From: Sulfurovum sp. TSL6 | Lineage (GTDB): Bacteria; Campylobacterota; Campylobacteria; Campylobacterales; Sulfurovaceae | Reading direction: 5' to 3' | Length of the DNA: 64,000 nt | NCBI RefSeq assembly: GCF_019972115.1 | Contig: NZ_BPFJ01000002.1 | Span: 682,001 to 746,000 of the forward strand | Shown: piece by piece, positions 17,177 to 26,313 of the stretch | Layout of the letters: the number at the start of each line of letters is the position of its first letter | Numbering within the stretch: position 1 is the first letter of the stretch | Notes under the pieces: model-generated | What the model was told of the DNA's origin: nothing | Database searches by the model: none | The model's input: only the letters and a program-made list of their open reading frames with translations | Translations under genes and position numbers: made by a program

Positions 17177-17701
17177 TTATTTACTTTCTTTTATATACTT
17201 GGTCAATCTAAGCATTGCTTCTTTATGGTTGTCCATAAAGTCTTTATGTGCATTTTCATCACAATAATTTGTCACTATAAAAATACCTGCTGCAGGGATA
17301 TCAAAAGATTTTGCTACTTTCAATACGGTATAGTATTCCATATTTTCCAAATGTATATTTTTGGAAAGATACGCTTTTCCTATGCTTTTATCCGTCGTAA
17401 TATAATTGGAGCTGTTCACAATTGTTTCACGTGAAACATCTTCAGCCGTGGAAACCATATTATCTATAGGGGTATAGGACCCCCCTGTGAAGAAACTGTT
17501 TTCTATGTTCACTGCTGTCTTTGATTCTATAATGTCAAACACTTTCTTTTCTCCATAAGAACCTGCCGTACCTACGAACAATAAAAATTTTGGTTTTTGA
17601 GACAGACATAAACGCGTTAAATTAATCGCTACGTCTGTCAACCCAATGCCAACGGGTAAAGCAAAATTAAACTGCTCACTCTCTCCTGCACAAATGATCA
17701 T
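17177..17701 (-). CDS. Purine-nucleoside phosphorylase/MTAN-superfamily protein
   Basis: This 174-residue protein has the phosphorylase-superfamily fold features LLFVGTAGSYG (about residues 40-50) and a C-terminal NYCDENAH segment where these enzymes carry the catalytic Asp/Asn. At 174 residues it is shorter than typical MTAN or PNP proteins (about 230), lacking part of the N-terminus, so the substrate is uncertain. It sits between hisF (2-nt gap) and rlmN (no gap), in one operon. It may be a nucleoside-salvage enzyme; catalytic competence is not proven by sequence. Confidence 0.7.
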   Translation of the reverse strand: MIICAGESEQFNFALPVGIGLTDVAINLTRLCLSQKPKFLLFVGTAGSYGEKKVFDIIESKTAVNIENSFFTGGSYTPIDNMVSTAEDVSRETIVNSSNYITTDKSIGKAYLSKNIHLENMEYYTVLKVAKSFDIPAAGIFIVTNYCDENAHKDFMDNHKEAMLRLTKYIKESK

Positions 17702-17703
17702 GA

Positions 17704-18468
17704 CTACATTCTCACTGGGATATTTTTCCCTCTAAGATAGCTTTTTAATTCCATAATGTCAATCTCTTTAAAGTGGAAGATCGAAGCCGCTAAAGCAGCA
17801 TCAGCATGTCCGATCGTAAATGCCTCTTCAATGTGCTGCATCGTCCCTGCTCCGCCTGATGCAATCACCGGAATATTCACAAGATCACTGATCTTTCTGT
17901 TTAAGCTATTATCAAAACCTGCTTTGGTTCCATCTGCATCCATAGAGGTGACGAGCAATTCACCTGCACCTCTTTCATACGCTTCTTTTGCCCATTCCAG
18001 TGCATCGATACCCGTATCGTTACGTCCACCATGGGTAAAGACATGCCATGTGTCTTCTGAAACTCTTTTGGCATCTATCGCCACTACAATACACTGAGAT
18101 CCAAAACGTTTTGCACCCTCTTCTATGAATGCCGGGTTTTTAATGGCTGCCGAATTCACACTGACTTTGTCACAACCTACATTGAGAAGGCTATAGATAT
18201 CAGAAAGCTCTCTGATCCCTCCTCCTACAGTCAGAGGAATAAAAACTTCCTGCGCTACTTTTTTCACCACATCCACAATCGTGTCACGTCCTTCATGACT
18301 CGCACCGATATCCAGAAAAGTGATCTCGTCTGCACCCTCTTCGTTGTAACGTCTGGCCACTTCAACAGGATCTCCTGCATCACGCAAACCAACAAAATTA
18401 ACACCTTTCACTACCCGTCCGTTATCTACATCCAGACAAGGTATGATACGTTTTGCAAAATAATCCAT
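17704..18468 (-). CDS. hisF: Imidazole glycerol phosphate synthase, cyclase subunit
   Basis: This 254-residue TIM-barrel enzyme of histidine synthesis works with HisH, using ammonia to form IGP and AICAR. The catalytic Asp11 is in [10 protein letters not shown] and the second Asp (about 130) in VVAIDAKR. Phosphate-binding motifs GGGIREL and ASGGAGTM are present. Length is standard. No hisH is next to it. It is the first gene of the operon with the phosphorylase-like gene, rlmN and the small membrane protein. Confidence 0.96.
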   Translation of the reverse strand: MDYFAKRIIPCLDVDNGRVVKGVNFVGLRDAGDPVEVARRYNEEGADEITFLDIGASHEGRDTIVDVVKKVAQEVFIPLTVGGGIRELSDIYSLLNVGCDKVSVNSAAIKNPAFIEEGAKRFGSQCIVVAIDAKRVSEDTWHVFTHGGRNDTGIDALEWAKEAYERGAGELLVTSMDADGTKAGFDNSLNRKISDLVNIPVIASGGAGTMQHIEEAFTIGHADAALAASIFHFKEIDIMELKSYLRGKNIPVRM

Positions 18469-18562
18469 CTAATTAGCCGTGTTCCTCTCAAAATTATGAT
18501 AAGATTATACAAAAATTATCCCAAACTCGGGATTAGTATGAAGTATAAAGGTAGATTATAGT

Positions 18563-19420
18563 ATGATTATTGAAAATTTAGCCGAATTTGCCAGTAAAAA
18601 ATTTGGTCAAAACTTTTTGAAGAATGATATCTATCTTCATAAAATCATCCAAGCGATGCCCAATGACGATTTAAAAGTCGCAGAGATTGGGCCTGGCTTA
18701 GGTGATTTAACCAAAGAACTTGTAAAAGTTCGAAATGTCACAGCATTTGAGGTTGATAAAAGATTATGTGAGCATCTTACGACTGAATTCAAAGAACCTA
18801 TCCACGAAGGGCGCTTTGAATTACGGTGTGGAGATGTGCTTGAGCGTTGGGAGTCAGGAAGTCTGTTGGATGAGCCTTATCATCTGGTAGCCAACTTGCC
18901 CTACTATATCGCAACCAATATTATTTTAAAAGCATTTAAAGATGAACACTGCCAGTCTATTCTGGTGATGGTTCAAAAAGAAGTAGCTGTTAAGTTTGCT
19001 GCAAGTGTCAAACAGAAAGAGTTTTCTGCTCTTTCTGTTCTTGCTGCAAGTGTAGGAAAAGCGACACTTTGTTTCGAAGTTGAGCCCGAAGCATTTGTGC
19101 CGCCTCCAAACGTTACTTCCGCCGTGCTTTTAATAGAGAAGAATCGGTCACTGGATGACGAGAAGTTTGAAGCGTTCTTAAAGATCGCATTTGCGCAACC
19201 GCGTAAAAAACTCTCTAAAAACCTTATGGCAGTTTTTTCTAAAGATATTGTCAATAACATTTTCGCAAAGTTGGAACTTGATTCTAACTTACGACCTCAT
19301 GAAGCTGGGACATCTATTTATCATCACATATATAATGAACTAAAGGATAATTTAGATGCAAAACAACAATCAGAACAACGAAAACTCTCAAAATCAAGGG
19401 CCAAGAACACCCAGAGATAG
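18563..19420 (+). CDS. rsmA: 16S rRNA dimethyladenosine transferase
   Basis: This 285-residue enzyme (KsgA) dimethylates two adjacent adenosines near the 3' end of 16S rRNA. KKFGQNFLKND at the N-terminus, the SAM motif EIGPGLGDLT (about residues 41-50) and the catalytic NLPYY (about 112-116) are all present. The C-terminal tail (QQSEQRKLSKSRAK) is basic. Its last 65 nt overlap the start of rnj in another frame, so the tail also encodes the RNase J ribosome binding site and first 21 codons. Confidence 0.95.
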   Translation: MIIENLAEFASKKFGQNFLKNDIYLHKIIQAMPNDDLKVAEIGPGLGDLTKELVKVRNVTAFEVDKRLCEHLTTEFKEPIHEGRFELRCGDVLERWESGSLLDEPYHLVANLPYYIATNIILKAFKDEHCQSILVMVQKEVAVKFAASVKQKEFSALSVLAASVGKATLCFEVEPEAFVPPPNVTSAVLLIEKNRSLDDEKFEAFLKIAFAQPRKKLSKNLMAVFSKDIVNNIFAKLELDSNLRPHEAGTSIYHHIYNELKDNLDAKQQSEQRKLSKSRAKNTQR

Positions 19421-21503
19421 AAAGCCAAATCCGCATAGACAAAACAGACCAAATATGCAGGGTGAAAATAACCCAAATCCAAATAGGAAACCTCACCCAA
19501 ACAGAAAACCAAACCCTAACAGAACACCTGATGGGAATGTAGCCAGTACAGAGGGTCAAGGAAACGCGCAAAACCCAAATAGAAAGCCAAACCCTAATAG
19601 GAACAACCCTAACCAAAACCGAAATAATCCAAATAGAAAACCAAACCCAAGCAATAAACCAGGTGGTAAGCCGGGTGCTAAACCTGGTGGTAAGCCAGGT
19701 GGTAAGCCAGGCGGCAATAAAAACAGAGGCAGAAGAAAAAATGTAACTACTGTCAATGATACAATGAGAGCTTCTATCGACGAAAATGCCCGCGTGAAAG
19801 ACGCTACCATGAATCCATGGAAAAAGATTGATATGTCAGCAAAAGGTAAAATACGTTTCACTCCACTAGGTGGGCTAGGTGAAATCGGTGGGAACATGGC
19901 TGTACTTGAAACAGAGACTACCGCTATCATCATCGATGTGGGTATGAGCTTCCCTGATGAAACAATGCACGGTGTAGATATCTTGGTACCTGATTTCTCT
20001 TACTTGCATACACTTAAAGAAACAAAAGATGTGTATGTCATCATCACGCACGGTCACGAAGACCATATCGGTGCAATGCCTTACTTGTTTAAAGAATTAC
20101 AATTCCCTATCTATGCAACACCGCTTGCACTTGCAATGATAGAAAACAAGTTTAATGAACATGGACTGAGTAAACACACAAATAAATTTAACTTTGTCAC
20201 ACTGAGAAAACAGTATCAAATCGGTGATATGAAGATAGAATGGCTGCATAATACCCACTCTATCATCGATGCCTGTTCGCTTGCTATTGAGACACCTGCA
20301 GGGATCATTATGCATACGGCTGACTTTAAAGTAGACCACACACCTGTAGATAACTATACTATGGACTTACGTCGTTATGCCCATTACGGGGAAAAAGGTG
20401 TACTTTGTCTTTTCTCGGATTCTACAAACTCGCATAACCCAGGATTCACAAAGAGTGAAAAAGTGGTTGGAAAAACATTTGACTCACTCTTTGACCTTGC
20501 AAAAGGGAGAGTGATCATGTCCACCTTCTCATCCAATGTACACCGTATCTTCCAGGCAATGGAAAGAGCAGTAACACACGGTAGAAAGATCTGTGTTATC
20601 GGTCGTTCAATGGAGAGAAATGTTGAAACCAATAGAGCACTTGGTTTTGTAGACATTGAAGAAAAACACTTCATCGAGGTACACGAAGTACCAAAATATG
20701 CTGACCATGAAGTACTTATCGTCACTACGGGGTCTCAAGGGGAAACCATGGCTGCATTGAACCGTATGGCAACGGATGAGCATAGACACATCAAACTTAA
20801 ACCATCAGACACCGTCATCATCTCTGCTTCAGCGATCCCAGGAAATGAAGCTTCAGTTTCGGGCCTCATGAACAAGCTTATCAAAGCTGGTGTAACAGTA
20901 CGTTATAAAGAGTTTGGAGACATTCATGTTTCTGGTCACGCATCACAAGAAGAGCAAAAGCTCATTTTGAGACTTATCCAACCTAAATTCTTCTTGCCTG
21001 TTCACGGTGAATATAACCATATCGCTAAGCATGCTAAAACAGCTGTGGAGTGTGGTGTAGATGAAAGAAATATCTTGCTTATGAGTGATGGGGATCAAGT
21101 AGAGATCACCACGAAGTACCTTAAAAAAGTGAAAACAGTCAAGAGCGGTAAAACCTATATCGATAATCAAAACAATATGACGATTGAAAATGATGTGGTC
21201 CTTGACAGACAAAAACTGGCTGAAGACGGTATCGTGAATGTGGTAGCACAGATAAGTCAAAGCAACCAGAAAGTTGTTGGTAAACCAGTGGTGACAAGTC
21301 ATGGACTGGTACCGGACAAAGAAGATAAAAAGTTTGCAAAAGAGATCGAAGTATTGCTTGAGACTATGATGCTTAACATGAAACCTGAAGCACTGAAAAA
21401 CCATAGAGATATTGAAAATGAGATTCGTAATGTAGTGAGAAAACATGTGGTTCGCACTAAAAAAAGATATCCGCTTATTATTCCTACGATCTTCATCATC
21501 TAA
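19356..21503 (+). CDS. rnj: Ribonuclease J
   Basis: This is a 715-residue metallo-beta-lactamase/beta-CASP nuclease with exo- and endonuclease activity in mRNA and rRNA processing. The first about 140 residues are low-complexity: Asn/Pro/Arg/Lys repeats (NPNRKPNPNR), then GGKPG repeats. This resembles the extension of Helicobacter pylori RNase J that influences assembly and partner binding. The catalytic core follows, with the metal motif THGHEDHIGA (about residues 230-239), then the beta-CASP region and HVSGHAS. AAAGGA at 19342-19347 lies 8 nt before the ATG, inside rsmA. A CTGCC-TTTA-GGCAG hairpin (21511-21524) follows the stop. Confidence 0.95.
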   Translation: MQNNNQNNENSQNQGPRTPRDRKPNPHRQNRPNMQGENNPNPNRKPHPNRKPNPNRTPDGNVASTEGQGNAQNPNRKPNPNRNNPNQNRNNPNRKPNPSNKPGGKPGAKPGGKPGGKPGGNKNRGRRKNVTTVNDTMRASIDENARVKDATMNPWKKIDMSAKGKIRFTPLGGLGEIGGNMAVLETETTAIIIDVGMSFPDETMHGVDILVPDFSYLHTLKETKDVYVIITHGHEDHIGAMPYLFKELQFPIYATPLALAMIENKFNEHGLSKHTNKFNFVTLRKQYQIGDMKIEWLHNTHSIIDACSLAIETPAGIIMHTADFKVDHTPVDNYTMDLRRYAHYGEKGVLCLFSDSTNSHNPGFTKSEKVVGKTFDSLFDLAKGRVIMSTFSSNVHRIFQAMERAVTHGRKICVIGRSMERNVETNRALGFVDIEEKHFIEVHEVPKYADHEVLIVTTGSQGETMAALNRMATDEHRHIKLKPSDTVIISASAIPGNEASVSGLMNKLIKAGVTVRYKEFGDIHVSGHASQEEQKLILRLIQPKFFLPVHGEYNHIAKHAKTAVECGVDERNILLMSDGDQVEITTKYLKKVKTVKSGKTYIDNQNNMTIENDVVLDRQKLAEDGIVNVVAQISQSNQKVVGKPVVTSHGLVPDKEDKKFAKEIEVLLETMMLNMKPEALKNHRDIENEIRNVVRKHVVRTKKRYPLIIPTIFII

Positions 21504-21596
21504 TAACCTTCTGCCTTTAGGCAGGAGATATGATTATTTACTTTATCTATTTCATTGAAAGAAGAACAAACATCTCCTCTCCCCTGCTAATTATGC

Positions 21597-21602
21597 TATA
21601 AT
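21597..21602 (+). promoter_or_regulatory. Probable -10 box for kdsD
   Basis: TATAAT located 27 nt before the kdsD start, in the AT-rich gap after rnj. No convincing -35 is seen. Confidence 0.45.
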
Positions 21603-21629
21603 CCTTTAAAAATATATAAAGACTGAACT

Positions 21630-22598
21630 ATGGATCTCATTAAAATTGCACAAGAAACTTTTCACACAGAAGCAGATGCACTATACAAAGCTGCCGAACG
21701 TCTGGACCAGAATTTTCTGGATGCCATTTCACTTATATTGAGAACAGAGGGAAAGCTCATCATTACGGGTGTAGGAAAGTCCGGTCTTGTAGGTGCCAAA
21801 ATGGCCGCTACTTTCGCAAGTACAGGTACATCAAGTTTCTTTTTACATCCGACAGAAGCACTGCATGGCGACTTGGGAATGATAGGAAAAAGCGATACCC
21901 TGCTTGCTATAAGCAGTAGTGGAGAGAGTGAAGAATTGACCAAAATTCTTCCTCATATCAAACGCTTTGATATTCCACTTATTGGTCTGACAGGAAATGA
22001 GCATTCATCACTTGGCTCCTACGCGGATGTTTTTCTTGACATTTCTGTAGAGAAGGAAGCTTGTCCGCTGGGTGCGGCACCTACGACATCCACTACCCTG
22101 ACCATGGCACTGGGTGATGCCTTGGCTGTAGCACTGATGAAACAAAGAGGATTTAAACAAGAGGATTTTGCCTCTTTCCACCCTGGAGGCTCACTGGGAA
22201 GAAAACTTTTTGTGAAGATAAAAGATCTCATGAGAACAACAGATCTGCCTATCATCAAAGATACTACTACCCTGAAAGATGCCATTGTCGCCATGAGCGA
22301 AGGGAAACTTGGTACAGTACTTATCGTAGATGCAGAAGATAGATTTATCGCTATTTTAAGTGATGGTGACCTTAGACGGGCACTGATGAAAGAAGGATTC
22401 AGCTTAGAACACTTGGCTATAGAATATGCCAGCAGGAATCCTAAAAGTTATACTAATACAGAGTTGCTGGCAAGTGATGCCCTTGAAATTATAGAAGATG
22501 GGCGCATACAACTTTTGCCAATCACAAATGATGCAGGAAAGATCATCGGTGTATTGCACATCCATGATTTGATCAATGCCGGCATTAAAAGCAAATAA
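21630..22598 (+). CDS. kdsD: Arabinose-5-phosphate isomerase (KpsF/GutQ family)
   Basis: This 322-residue enzyme interconverts ribulose-5-phosphate and arabinose-5-phosphate, the first step to Kdo for lipopolysaccharide. An N-terminal SIS domain (ITGVGKSGLVGAKMAATFASTG, about residues 47-68, then SSSGESEE) is followed by two CBS domains (about 205-320). The sequence PLGAAPTTSTT is typical of the family. It is followed 11 nt later by the pseudouridine synthase gene. Being a single-copy-looking housekeeping KdsD is inferred; capsule-associated KpsF has the same domains. Confidence 0.92.
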   Translation: MDLIKIAQETFHTEADALYKAAERLDQNFLDAISLILRTEGKLIITGVGKSGLVGAKMAATFASTGTSSFFLHPTEALHGDLGMIGKSDTLLAISSSGESEELTKILPHIKRFDIPLIGLTGNEHSSLGSYADVFLDISVEKEACPLGAAPTTSTTLTMALGDALAVALMKQRGFKQEDFASFHPGGSLGRKLFVKIKDLMRTTDLPIIKDTTTLKDAIVAMSEGKLGTVLIVDAEDRFIAILSDGDLRRALMKEGFSLEHLAIEYASRNPKSYTNTELLASDALEIIEDGRIQLLPITNDAGKIIGVLHIHDLINAGIKSK

Positions 22599-22609
22599 AA
22601 CGAGAAACA

Positions 22610-23488
22610 ATGAGACTAAACAAATATATATCACATAATACTAAATATTCAAGAAGAGAAGCAGATAAGCTTATAGAAGACGGAGAAGTCACTTTAAACA
22701 AAAAAGTCTTGAAAGATTTTGGCTATGAAGTAGAAGAAGGTGACCAGATCTATATCAAAGGTAAGCCGGTCAAGAAAAGTACAGAACTGACTGTCATCGT
22801 GTACAACAAACCTAAAGGTGTTCTGGTCACAAAAAAAGATGACAGAGGACGTGCCACTATCTATCATAAACTGCCAGGCAAATATAGGCACTTTGTACCT
22901 GTAGGTAGACTGGACTATGCCTCTGAAGGACTTTTACTCTTAACAGACTCCCCAGAAGTAGCAACGGCCCTTATGGAGAGTGGCTTGGACCGAACCTATA
23001 ACCTGAAAATAGATAAACCTGTCACTGAAGAGATGATCACTGCTATGAAAGAAGGGCTTGTCCTTGATGATGCCCGTGCCGGTGCACATGAAAAAAGTAA
23101 GATCTACAGTATGGAATTTGCCCCTTTTGCGCACTTTGAAATAAGAGCAGAGGGAAAGAACTTTTCAAAGCTTCGTGTCACCATCACTGAAGGAAAGAAC
23201 AGAGAGTTAAGACGTTTCTTTGCACATTTTGAAGCAAAAGTGCTTGACCTCAAACGTGTCGCCTTCGGAGGGATAGAATTAAACAATCTACCTACGAACA
23301 AAACACGTTACTTTACGCGCAGAGAATACGATGATATACATAAATTCATGAAACGTTTCAGAGCCAATACACAAGCAGAGGCCAAGAATAAAGCCAATGC
23401 CCTGAAACAGGCAGAGAAAAACAAACAAGAAAAAGTGTTTGAAGATAAAAGCCCTGACAAATCAAAGAAGTTTTCTAAGAAAGATTAA
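22610..23488 (+). CDS. RsuA/RluB-family pseudouridine synthase
   Basis: This 292-residue enzyme has an N-terminal S4 RNA-binding domain (YISHNTKYSRREADKLIEDG, residues 5-24) and a pseudouridine synthase domain with the catalytic Asp in VGRLDYASEGLLLLT (about residue 104). Proteins of this group act on 23S rRNA (RluB/E/F) or 16S rRNA (RsuA); the length and S4 type favour RluB. The C-terminal about 50 residues are Lys/Asn-rich and disordered-looking. It lies in a run with kdsD (11-nt gap) and rarA (3-nt gap). Confidence 0.88.
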   Translation: MRLNKYISHNTKYSRREADKLIEDGEVTLNKKVLKDFGYEVEEGDQIYIKGKPVKKSTELTVIVYNKPKGVLVTKKDDRGRATIYHKLPGKYRHFVPVGRLDYASEGLLLLTDSPEVATALMESGLDRTYNLKIDKPVTEEMITAMKEGLVLDDARAGAHEKSKIYSMEFAPFAHFEIRAEGKNFSKLRVTITEGKNRELRRFFAHFEAKVLDLKRVAFGGIELNNLPTNKTRYFTRREYDDIHKFMKRFRANTQAEAKNKANALKQAEKNKQEKVFEDKSPDKSKKFSKKD

Positions 23489-23491
23489 GTT

Positions 23492-24673
23492 TTGCCAAAC
23501 CTTGCACTGAAATATCGTCCCAAAACACTTGATACGCTGATAGGTCAGTCACACCTTTTAGGTGACAGTGCCATATTACGAAAGCTCATTACCACAGACA
23601 CCCTCTCCCATACTTTCTTTTACGGACCGCCGGGCTGCGGGAAAACAACACTTGCAAGGGTGATCGCTACCCTTCTTGATAAACCTTTTTACGAGATGAA
23701 TGCCACTACTCTTAAGATCGAGGATCTGCGTAAGATCTTTAAAGAGTATACCAATGCTTTACAAAAACCTCTTATTTTCATAGATGAAGTCCATAGACTG
23801 AGCAAGAACCAGCAAGAAGTACTCTTGCCTTTTATGGAAAACCATGCCGCACTCATCATAGGAGCTTCCACAGAAAACCCTTACTATTCACTCACTGCAG
23901 CGATGCGTTCTCGTTCCCATCTTTTTGAACTTGCACCCATAGATGAAAAGGAACTACATGCCTATCTTGAAAAGATCATCAAACTGGAAGATCTCACCAT
24001 AGAAGAGGATGCAAAAGAGTACCTCGTCTTTTCAAGTGGCGGTGATGTCCGCGCAATGCTAAACCTGCTTGAGAGTGCTGCTGCAGTGGAGAAGTCCATT
24101 AGCCTTGCAACACTCAAACAGATACGTCCTCATGCCATGCAGGCAGGAAGTGCTGAGAGCGAAAGCCACTATGAACTGACTTCTGCCATGATCAAAAGTA
24201 TTCGGGGTTCTGATATAGATGCTTCTATCTATTATCTTGCCAGACTGATAGATGGAGGAGAGCCTGCAGAGTTCATCGCAAGACGCCTAGCCATTCTAGC
24301 CAGTGAAGACATCGGAAATGCAAACCCCCCTGCTCTCAATCTTGCCAGTTCTACACTGAACATCGTTAAACATATAGGGTATCCTGAAGCAAGGATCTCT
24401 CTCTCCCAACTGGTTATCTATCTTGCCTCTTCGCCCAAGTCTAACAGCGCTTATATGGCAATCAACACTGCGCTAAACTCTATAAAAGAGGGAGAGATAC
24501 ACCCTATTCCCTCTCATATAAAGACCCATGCAAAAGCATATCTCTATCCCCATGATTTTGGTGGATGGGTAGAACAATCCTACCTTTCAGTACCCAAAAA
24601 ATACTATGAGTCTAAACAGATAGGTTTTGAAAAAACCCTTTGGCAATGGCATGAGAAAATAAAATCTAAATAA
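23492..24673 (+). CDS. rarA: Replication-associated recombination protein A
   Basis: This 393-residue AAA+ ATPase related to the clamp loader (RarA/MgsA) acts at stalled forks. Walker A GPPGCGKTTLARV is near residues 45-57 and Walker B IFIDEVHRL near 94-102. The C-terminal MgsA domain includes GEPAEFIARRLAI. The start is a TTG at 23492, only 3 nt after the preceding stop; no in-frame ATG fits the conserved N-terminus NLALKYRPKTLDTLIGQ. The length is slightly shorter than E. coli RarA (447), as usual for this phylum. Confidence 0.92.
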   Translation: MPNLALKYRPKTLDTLIGQSHLLGDSAILRKLITTDTLSHTFFYGPPGCGKTTLARVIATLLDKPFYEMNATTLKIEDLRKIFKEYTNALQKPLIFIDEVHRLSKNQQEVLLPFMENHAALIIGASTENPYYSLTAAMRSRSHLFELAPIDEKELHAYLEKIIKLEDLTIEEDAKEYLVFSSGGDVRAMLNLLESAAAVEKSISLATLKQIRPHAMQAGSAESESHYELTSAMIKSIRGSDIDASIYYLARLIDGGEPAEFIARRLAILASEDIGNANPPALNLASSTLNIVKHIGYPEARISLSQLVIYLASSPKSNSAYMAINTALNSIKEGEIHPIPSHIKTHAKAYLYPHDFGGWVEQSYLSVPKKYYESKQIGFEKTLWQWHEKIKSK

Positions 24674-24683
24674 TGTACCACTT

Positions 24684-24708
24684 TTATAACACATTTCTGT
24701 GTTATAAT
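24684..24708 (+). promoter_or_regulatory. Perfect inverted repeat overlapping a -10 box
   Basis: TTATAACACA (24684-24693) and TGTGTTATAA (24698-24707) form a 10-bp inverted repeat with a TTTC centre. The right arm plus the next base reads TATAAT (24703-24708), a likely -10 for the lipoprotein gene starting at 24740. The site could be an operator, or a hairpin ending the rarA transcript (only TTT follows). Confidence 0.5.
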
Positions 24709-24739
24709 TTACACTATTTAATATAAGAAGGAAATTTAC

Positions 24740-25015
24740 ATGAAAAGAAATATACTTAAGTTCATACTTGTATCAAGTACAAGTATTGCCTTATTAAATG
24801 GCTGTACAGGACAAGAAGTAGCCCCTAACAATGCAACACAAACCGGTGCGGCAACTGGCGCTGTAGCAGGTGCAGTCATAGGGTACAATACAGGTAGTGG
24901 CGGTGGAAAAAATGCTGCAGTAGGAGCCCTAATAGGTACAGCTCTTGGTGCAGGTATAGGAAATGCTGTAGACAATAGTAATCCGGAACCCGTAGAAACA
25001 GGCGGATGGCAATAA
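24740..25015 (+). CDS. Small glycine-zipper lipoprotein
   Basis: This 91-residue protein has a lipoprotein signal peptide with lipobox LLNGC (Cys at residue 22). The mature part is a glycine-zipper membrane motif (GAATGAVAGAVIGYNTGSGG then AAVGALIGTALGAGIGN). AAGGAA precedes the ATG. Families of this kind (SlyB/Pcp-like, YMGG) sit in the outer membrane and may aid integrity. The next gene encodes the same motif fused to an OmpA domain, which suggests duplication; the two genes are 35 nt apart and probably co-transcribed. Confidence 0.8.
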   Translation: MKRNILKFILVSSTSIALLNGCTGQEVAPNNATQTGAATGAVAGAVIGYNTGSGGGKNAAVGALIGTALGAGIGNAVDNSNPEPVETGGWQ

Positions 25016-25050
25016 ATATTTAGTCATTAAAAAAGTAAAAAGGAAATAGA

Positions 25051-25758
25051 ATGAAATTAAAAAAACAAATAGTAGCTGCATCTGCAGCGGCCTTCATGCT
25101 CGGAGGATGTTACAATCAGCCTGGTCTTGTTGAAGATCAAAGCTACAATCGTACAAAAACAGGTGTAGCTACTGGTGCACTTGCGGGTTCTGTGATCGGT
25201 TATAATACAGGTAGCCGTGATGCAAAAAGTGCCATCATTGGTGGTCTTTTAGGTGCTGCTGTGGGTGGAGCTGTAGGCTACAGTATGGACCAACAAGCCA
25301 ATGAAGTTGCGCGTGCACTCGGTACTGGAGTCAACAATGACCCTCTAGCTGCACTTGACCCACGTAGAGACATCGTTGTTTCAAAATTCAATGATCATGT
25401 AAAAATCATATTTAGAGATCGTATGATGTTTGCTACAGGATCATCAAGACTACAACCCAATGCAAAACACAAAGTCAACAAAGTGGCACAAGTTTTACGT
25501 AACTATCCTCAAACCATTGTAGGTGTAGCAGGATTTACCGATAATGTAGGAAGCTACTCTTACAACCTTGATCTTTCTAAAAGACGTGCAGCTACTGTAA
25601 GCAATATTCTTGCTGTAAATGGAAGACCATACACAAAAGGATGTTCGTACAATAAAGCCATTGTACCGAATGACTCTGCCAAAAACAGAGCACTTAATAG
25701 ACGTGTAGAAGTCTATCTCTATGCAGACAGAAACAGAATGTCTGATCCTTGTCGTTAA
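25051..25758 (+). CDS. OmpA-family lipoprotein with glycine zipper
   Basis: This 235-residue outer-membrane lipoprotein has the lipobox MLGGC (Cys21), then a glycine zipper almost identical to that of the preceding gene (GVATGALAGSVIGYNTGSRD). A C-terminal OmpA peptidoglycan-binding domain follows (about 115-235), with FATGSSRLQPNAKHKVNKVA, GFTDNVGS and LSKRRAATV. NRALNRRVEVYL is the usual ending. It likely tethers the outer membrane to peptidoglycan (Pal/YiaD-like). Two extra Cys near the end (GCSYN, DPCR) could form a disulfide. Confidence 0.88.
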   Translation: MKLKKQIVAASAAAFMLGGCYNQPGLVEDQSYNRTKTGVATGALAGSVIGYNTGSRDAKSAIIGGLLGAAVGGAVGYSMDQQANEVARALGTGVNNDPLAALDPRRDIVVSKFNDHVKIIFRDRMMFATGSSRLQPNAKHKVNKVAQVLRNYPQTIVGVAGFTDNVGSYSYNLDLSKRRAATVSNILAVNGRPYTKGCSYNKAIVPNDSAKNRALNRRVEVYLYADRNRMSDPCR

Positions 25759-25764
25759 CCTCGG

Positions 25765-26178
25765 CTATTTCAATGAGCTAAGCTCTCGCTTGGCTTGTTC
25801 TGCATTCATTGCCCCAGAAAAATATTGACTTTCGACATGATCAATAGAAGCAATAAGTTTTACCTTTAGGATCTCTCCTCTCAGTCTCTCTTTTACAAAT
25901 ATTTTCATTTCAGAAAAATCAGGAAAAAGCTCTAAAAACTCTGCTTTCAACTCAGAATTATTCCATGCTTGCACTTGTATATTTACAGGTGCATCGGTCA
26001 TATCAAGTATTTCCCGCCCTATACTATCAACACTTTGATACTGATCAAATTGGTGCTTTTGCTTATACTCTTCATTTTGAAATTTCTCATCTTCCTGTAT
26101 ATCACCTACAAAGTTGGTGATAAAATAAAGAAATCCAATACCTATGAGAATAAAGAAAAATAAACTTTTGTCCATCAT
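25765..26178 (-). CDS. Hypothetical membrane-anchored protein
   Basis: I do not recognise this 137-residue protein. It has one N-terminal transmembrane helix (FFFILIGIGFLYFITNFVG, about residues 7-25), a hydrophilic charged stretch (QEDEKFQNEEYKQKHQ), and a C-terminal alpha/beta-looking domain with no Cys. Topology is probably a large exported domain on a single anchor, because there are few positive charges after the helix. The second Met may be the real start. It is convergent with the OmpA-like lipoprotein gene (6-nt gap), which does not clarify its role. Confidence 0.6.
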   Translation of the reverse strand: MMDKSLFFFILIGIGFLYFITNFVGDIQEDEKFQNEEYKQKHQFDQYQSVDSIGREILDMTDAPVNIQVQAWNNSELKAEFLELFPDFSEMKIFVKERLRGEILKVKLIASIDHVESQYFSGAMNAEQAKRELSSLK

Positions 26179-26313
26179 AAAATCCTAAATATATATTTAC
26201 TATGTAAAGTATACAATAATTTTTGACATATGTTAATTATAGTAATGGTTTTAATTCTAAATCTATTAAAATAGATGAAGATATATGAGAAGCGAAAGAA
26301 AAAGAGAGAAAAG

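Noticed and set aside
20943-21446. 167-codon open frame on the minus strand inside rnj
   Set aside because: It is antisense to strongly conserved RNase J sequence and rich in Cys, His, Phe and Tyr, as shadows of coding DNA usually are; no start signal.
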